NCBI RefSeq assembly: GCF_023278045.1
Contig: NZ_CP056783.1
Location: forward strand, 2,885,501 to 2,949,500
Length of the DNA: 64,000 bases
Source of the DNA: Flavobacterium sp. K5-23
GTDB taxonomy: Bacteria > Bacteroidota > Bacteroidia > Flavobacteriales > Flavobacteriaceae
Reading direction: 5' to 3'
Within the stretch, counting starts at the first letter, position 1, and each line of letters begins with the position of its first letter. Both the position numbers and the translations under genes were made by a program. Shown piece by piece: positions 60,501-64,000 of the stretch. The notes under the pieces were generated by a model. That model was given only the letters and a program-made list of their open reading frames with translations, was not told the DNA's origin and made no database searches.

Positions 60501-62654
60501 ATGGAGACGCTATTTATATACCTCGTTAAATCCAGTGGATTGCTGGCTTTGTTTTTTATAAGCTACTTTTTTATGTTGAGAAAAGAAACCTTTTTCACCA
60601 GTAACCGTTGGTTTCTATTGGTTGGATTATTCACTTCGGTGATTTTACCTTTGATTGTTTACACCAAAGTGATTTGGGTAGAACCGGTGGTTTCAACTAT
60701 GGATTGGTCAACAATTCCTGTTACTCATTATGTGGAGGAAAAAACATTTGTAGATTATTTACCCCTTATTTTGGTATTGGTTTATGGTCTTGGGATTCTA
60801 GTTTTACTGGCTAAGTTTCTGTATGATTTTTATAGCTTAAAAAAGCTATTAAAGGGAAAATTAATTCAACGTCAAGCTGATTTTAAGCTTGTTGACACCA
60901 AAGAAAATCTAGCTCCTTTTTCGTTTTTTAATACAATTGTATACAATTCAACTTTATATAGTCCAGCCGAGTTAGAAAATATTTTAGAGCATGAAAAAAT
61001 TCATAGCGAGCAAAATCATACCGTTGATGTGCTTATTTCTAGAGTGTTTTGTATACTTTTTTGGTTCAATCCAATTATTTGGTTACATAAAAAAGCCATC
61101 CTCCAAAATTTGGAATTTATAGCTGATAGCGAAGCCACCAAAAATACAACAGACAAGAAAGCCTACCAAATTACGCTTTTAAAAATAACAACACAAGAGA
61201 ATTGTGTTGCCATTACCAATCATTTTTATCAATCATTAATCAAAAAACGAATCGTTATGTTAAACAAAAATCAGTCGAAAAAAAGGAATTATTGGAAGTA
61301 TACATTGGTAGTTCCAGCATTAGTGGTATTTATAATGTTATTTCAAATCGAGGTAGTTGCGCAGGAAAAAACAGGTACTATAAACAGCCAAGAAAGTAAA
61401 CCATATGATGCATTTAAGGTAGAACTTCACGTTACTTCAAGTTCGACAGAGAAAGAATTAAATAATGAAAAAGATTTTTTTAAAAACGAATACAATATCG
61501 ATATGTATTTTTCGAAAATTAAAATCAATAAAAAAAATGAAATTACAGGAATTAAAGTAGAATTAAAAGATGAAAAAGGGGCGAAAAAAGAGTATTACAT
61601 TTCAGGTGATAAAGCTATTAAACCCTTTACCATCTTTGCCGAAAAGAAAAATGACAATAAACTAAACTTTGGTTTTAGTACAGTTACAGATGAGAAATCA
61701 GTAAGCAATTCAAACCTTGAGGATTCTAATTTAGATATAAAAAAAGAATCTAATTTTTGGAGAGTAAATAATTTCAGAAAAAACGGTCGTGATTATTTAA
61801 TGATTATTAACGGTGTTAAACAAAGTGATAATAACAGCACTAAAATACCTCTTGAAGAGGAAATTATATCATTCAACATTTTAGACCCAGAAGAAGCTAT
61901 TGTAAAATATGGTTCAGAAGGAAAAAATGGAGTTGTGGAAATAGTTACGGGAAAGCCTAACAATAAAACAAATGACAAATCTATGATTCCTGTTAAAAAA
62001 CAAAATACTGGTCAAACTAATGAAAGTAAAGTTTGGATAAATAATCAAATAAGTGAAGTCCCAGATGACAACAAAGTGATGCTTTTTGGGCAGAACCACA
62101 ATGCTACCCAATTAAACTTAGAAAAAACAGACCCAACCAATCTTAATGGTAATAAAGTTTCAAAAACCACAAACACAATTAAAATTGTAAAAAGAGAAAT
62201 AATTGGAGTTCCTGAAGGCGAAGCTTATTTTATCGATGGAAAAAAAGTAAATAAAGAAGAAATCGAGAAAATTGATCCAACCTTGATTGAGCGAATGGAT
62301 GTAAATAAATCTACTGCAGGTCGTGACATAATTAAAATCACTACTAAAAAAGAAGCCGAAGATCAGATCGAGACCAAAAAAAATGATGGTTGGGCAATAG
62401 GATTTGGGGTATCAGACTCAAACGACAATATCAAAAGGATTCAACAAGATAAAAATGTAGATTACAAGAAAGCTGTCATCATAATTAATGGAAAGATAAG
62501 TGATGTAAAAACTCTTGATAAATTAGACCCAAATGAAATAGTTAATGTTGGTGTTAGTAAAGTAACAAATTTTCCAAAAGAATTAAAAGAAAGAGCGTTA
62601 CAAAAATATGGAGAAAAAGCTTTTAACGGTATAATTGAAATTACAACAAAATAA
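60501..62654 (+). CDS. M56 family (BlaR1-like) membrane metallopeptidase with plug-like C-terminal repeats
   Basis: A 717-residue protein. Membrane helices at about 5-25, 35-57 and 90-110 surround a cytosolic zinc domain with HEKIH (HExxH at 164-168) and ENLEFIADSEA; another helix follows at about 270-290. The region after 295 is periplasmic and has no penicillin-binding (serine) sensor. Instead there are three copies of a module resembling TonB-receptor plug/ligand-binding units: YLMIINGVKQ...KYGSEGKNGVVEIVTG, AYFIDGKKV...GRDIIKITTK and VIIINGKIS...YGEKAFNGIIEITT (in parts). It probably senses an envelope signal and releases BlaI. Confidence 0.85.
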   Translation: METLFIYLVKSSGLLALFFISYFFMLRKETFFTSNRWFLLVGLFTSVILPLIVYTKVIWVEPVVSTMDWSTIPVTHYVEEKTFVDYLPLILVLVYGLGILVLLAKFLYDFYSLKKLLKGKLIQRQADFKLVDTKENLAPFSFFNTIVYNSTLYSPAELENILEHEKIHSEQNHTVDVLISRVFCILFWFNPIIWLHKKAILQNLEFIADSEATKNTTDKKAYQITLLKITTQENCVAITNHFYQSLIKKRIVMLNKNQSKKRNYWKYTLVVPALVVFIMLFQIEVVAQEKTGTINSQESKPYDAFKVELHVTSSSTEKELNNEKDFFKNEYNIDMYFSKIKINKKNEITGIKVELKDEKGAKKEYYISGDKAIKPFTIFAEKKNDNKLNFGFSTVTDEKSVSNSNLEDSNLDIKKESNFWRVNNFRKNGRDYLMIINGVKQSDNNSTKIPLEEEIISFNILDPEEAIVKYGSEGKNGVVEIVTGKPNNKTNDKSMIPVKKQNTGQTNESKVWINNQISEVPDDNKVMLFGQNHNATQLNLEKTDPTNLNGNKVSKTTNTIKIVKREIIGVPEGEAYFIDGKKVNKEEIEKIDPTLIERMDVNKSTAGRDIIKITTKKEAEDQIETKKNDGWAIGFGVSDSNDNIKRIQQDKNVDYKKAVIIINGKISDVKTLDKLDPNEIVNVGVSKVTNFPKELKERALQKYGEKAFNGIIEITTK

Positions 62655-62679
62655 TTTTTATTCTCCAAATCATATCATT

Positions 62680-62713
62680 AAAGACGGTCTCTAATCAAGA
62701 CCGTCTTTTTTTT
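62680..62713 (+). terminator. rho-independent terminator of the BlaI/M56 operon
   Basis: The perfect stem AAAGACGGTCT / AGACCGTCTTT with a seven-base loop, then an 8-base T-run, 25 bp after the M56 stop. Confidence 0.9.
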
Positions 62714-62739
62714 ATATCTTTGTCAAAAATAACAACCTT

Positions 62740-62880
62740 ATGTTCAAAATTTTAGCCCAAATCAACAAGATCATCTTTCCTAGTTTTACTAAAAAACGAT
62801 TGGATTTGGCCAAAGCCAAAAAATGGCAAATGGCAATCATTGGTTACAGATATTATGTAACTACAAGAGCTATTGATTAA
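62740..62880 (+). CDS. conserved 46-residue small protein
   Basis: A 46-codon frame (ATG 62740, TAA 62878-62880) with a promoter-like TATCTTTG (62715-62722) 17 bp upstream. The sequence MFKILAQINKIIFPSFTKKR...DLAKAKKWQMAIIGYRYYVT is basic and partly amphipathic, without a clear membrane segment. I recall similar short proteins in many flavobacteria, sometimes mislabelled 'SsrA-binding protein'. The stop overlaps the convergent apt stop by 4 bp. The function is unknown. Confidence 0.6.
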   Translation: MFKILAQINKIIFPSFTKKRLDLAKAKKWQMAIIGYRYYVTTRAID

Positions 62881-63389
62881 TACGTCACTGCTGCAAAAAT
62901 TTCATTTTCCCCTAATTTCTGTCTTCCGTTCAAAAAACTGAGTTCTATCAGGAAATTGCACTGAACGATTATTCCGCCTAATCTTTCCACTAACTCACAA
63001 ACTGCTTTAGCTGTGCCTCCTGTGGCTAAAACGTCATCATGAATAAGTACACGATCGCCTTTTTGAATCGCATCAGTATGAATTTCTAAAGTATCCGACC
63101 CATATTCTAAATCATACGATGCCGAAATGGTATCATATGGTAGTTTATTTGGCTTTCTGACAGGAACAAAACCCACATTTAATTCTTGTGCCAAAAGCAT
63201 CCCAAACAAAAAGCCTCGACTTTCCGCTCCTACCACCTTATCAATTTGTCGATCTTGTAGTGTCGAAACTAATATTTTAAGACATTCCTTGCTTGCTTTG
63301 GCGTCAATTAACAAAGGAGTAATGTCTTTATACAAAATTCCTTCTTTTGGAAAACCTTGAATATCACGGATGTAATTATCTATCTTCAT
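62877..63389 (-). CDS. apt: adenine phosphoribosyltransferase
   Basis: A 170-residue purine-salvage enzyme that turns adenine and PRPP into AMP. The N-terminal YIRDIQGFPKEGILYKDIT and the PRPP loop VLIHDDVLATGGTAKAV (114-130) are diagnostic, and ESRGFLFG (56-63) is the typical Apt motif. The normal length is about 170 aa. It is divergently transcribed from tRNA-Arg with only 68 bp between starts and convergent with the 46-residue ORF, overlapping by 4 bp. The call is secure. Confidence 0.96.
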   Translation of the reverse strand: MKIDNYIRDIQGFPKEGILYKDITPLLIDAKASKECLKILVSTLQDRQIDKVVGAESRGFLFGMLLAQELNVGFVPVRKPNKLPYDTISASYDLEYGSDTLEIHTDAIQKGDRVLIHDDVLATGGTAKAVCELVERLGGIIVQCNFLIELSFLNGRQKLGENEIFAAVTY

Positions 63390-63417
63390 TTTTTTTTAAT
63401 TTTATTAATATTTATAC

Positions 63418-63447
63418 TTGCGTAACTCTAAATTATGTCTATCTTTG
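63418..63447 (+). promoter_or_regulatory. promoter of tRNA-Arg
   Basis: TTG (63418-63420), a 19-bp spacer and TATCTTTG (63440-63447) give the best match in this window to the Bacteroidota consensus. The tRNA begins 10 bp after the -7 box. Confidence 0.8.
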
Positions 63448-63457
63448 CACCCGCAAT

Positions 63458-63531
63458 GGCCTTGTGGCGCAACTGAATAGCGCACTTGATTACGGCTCAA
63501 GAGGTTACTGGTTTGAATCCAGTCAAGGTCA
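63458..63531 (+). tRNA. tRNA-Arg (anticodon ACG)
   Basis: It folds as a 74-nt cloverleaf: acceptor GGCCTTG/CAAGGTC with discriminator A; D stem GCGC/GCGC; anticodon stem CTTGA/TCAAG with loop TTACGGC (anticodon ACG, 63492-63494); T stem ACTGG/CCAGT with loop TTTGAAT. CCA is not encoded. ACG normally has its first base deaminated to inosine by TadA to read CGU, CGC and CGA. Confidence 0.96.
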
Positions 63532-63533
63532 CA

Positions 63534-63561
63534 AAACCCCAACTTATGTTGGGGTTTTTTT
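63534..63561 (+). terminator. rho-independent terminator of tRNA-Arg
   Basis: The stem AAACCCCAAC / GTTGGGGTTT with a TTAT-type loop and a T-run directly after the tRNA. Confidence 0.9.
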
Positions 63562-64000
63562 ATGGGCTATAGTGAAATCTAGACTAATATAGTCAAAAAA
63601 TCGAATACATTCCTAATACACCGTTTACATCTTATCTAATACATTGCTGAGTATTTCTACAATTTATGAATTCAAACTACTTACTTTAAATAGGACAAAA
63701 AAACAGAAGTCAAGACCACGATATCAGTTGTCGAAATATTCAATTTTTAATAGACCTACCATTATATTCCAATACTAAAGAAAACGAAGGATTATGAAAA
63801 TTAATTTAACCACGCCATAGTTTGTCGTAATGACTATTTACTTTTGTAGAAATAAAAAAAAACAGCTGTAATATCAACCGAGTTCTACAAAAATTACAAT
63901 CTAGAAATTACCATCATTTCATTAGAATAAAAACATAAGTATTTTGAGGCTGAAAAAGAAAAACTAATCCATTTTGGGAAAAATGGATCAAGAAACAACA
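63562..64000. other. right-end intergenic stretch without a recognised gene
   Basis: AT-rich DNA to the window end. A TACTTTTG box near 63846 (after TTTGTCGTAATGACTATT) could be a promoter. After it one frame reads protein-like but contains an in-frame TAA (STEFYKNYNLEITIISLE then KHKYFEAEKEKLIHFGKNG), so it may be a decayed gene or chance; no family is recognised. Confidence 0.3.

Overview
The window looks like a chromosomal segment of a Flavobacterium-type member of the Bacteroidota. The DNA is strongly AT-rich. Many genes are preceded by the Bacteroidota -7 box TAnnTTTG, and there is no regular Shine-Dalgarno pattern. The gene content fits: menaquinone enzymes (MenA, MenB, MenC, MenD), a fused CcsBA cytochrome c maturation protein, a type IX secretion C-terminal sorting domain, a TonB-dependent receptor with a carboxypeptidase-like N-terminal domain, an ECF sigma/anti-sigma pair, and a BlaI/M56 regulatory pair.

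Layout. 1-3.6 kb: end of an APC-type permease, two MscS-type channels and a CPA1 Na+/H+ antiporter (+ strand). 3.7-17.1 kb: mostly - strand, with menC, menA, menB and menD scattered among a UPF0173 hydrolase, two bacterial-PH-domain membrane proteins, a TPR protein and a CvfB-like RNA-binding protein; an M28 peptidase lies on the + strand. 17.3-19.7 kb: a thioredoxin-fold protein, a GNAT acetyltransferase and a glutathione-peroxidase lipoprotein. 19.9-26.4 kb: an apparent outer-membrane system (TonB-dependent receptor, TPR lipoprotein, two DUF4331 proteins) divergent from an ECF sigma/anti-sigma operon, with a (CAAA)17 tract directly upstream of the lipoprotein gene. 26.7-28.4 kb: a CAP-domain lipoprotein and a tRNA-dihydrouridine synthase. 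28.5-37.7 kb: a - strand surface-protein island with a BspA-type repeat protein broken at a perfect 24-bp inverted repeat, a 1467-residue repeat protein with tail-fibre-like and YadA-head-like segments, and a short T9SS cargo. 37.9-46.1 kb: ccsBA, then a + strand cluster (DUF2520, KdsC-like HAD, UbiA prenyltransferase, Maf, MscS, AI-2E). 46.4-49.9 kb: a predicted outer-membrane protein, a small membrane protein and two tandem paralogous secreted cationic proteins, each with a sigma-54-like -24/-12 promoter 74 bp before its start. 50-54.4 kb: PIG-L deacetylase, a 35-residue membrane ORF and an SSS symporter. 54.5-58.6 kb: DUF2911, HAD phosphatase, TcdA, TatD and DUF1684 (- strand), plus a nested inverted-repeat element. 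58.7-62.7 kb: MFS transporter and the BlaI/M56 pair with three evenly phased operators. 62.7-64 kb: a 46-residue ORF, apt and tRNA-Arg(ACG).

Most of the content is ordinary housekeeping and envelope biology. The least explained parts are the ECF/DUF4331/TonB module with its potentially slippery repeat, the sigma-54-like control of the two cationic secreted proteins, the M56 protein carrying plug-like repeats instead of a penicillin sensor, and the mosaic surface proteins. All functions are read from motifs and family knowledge; no database search was possible.
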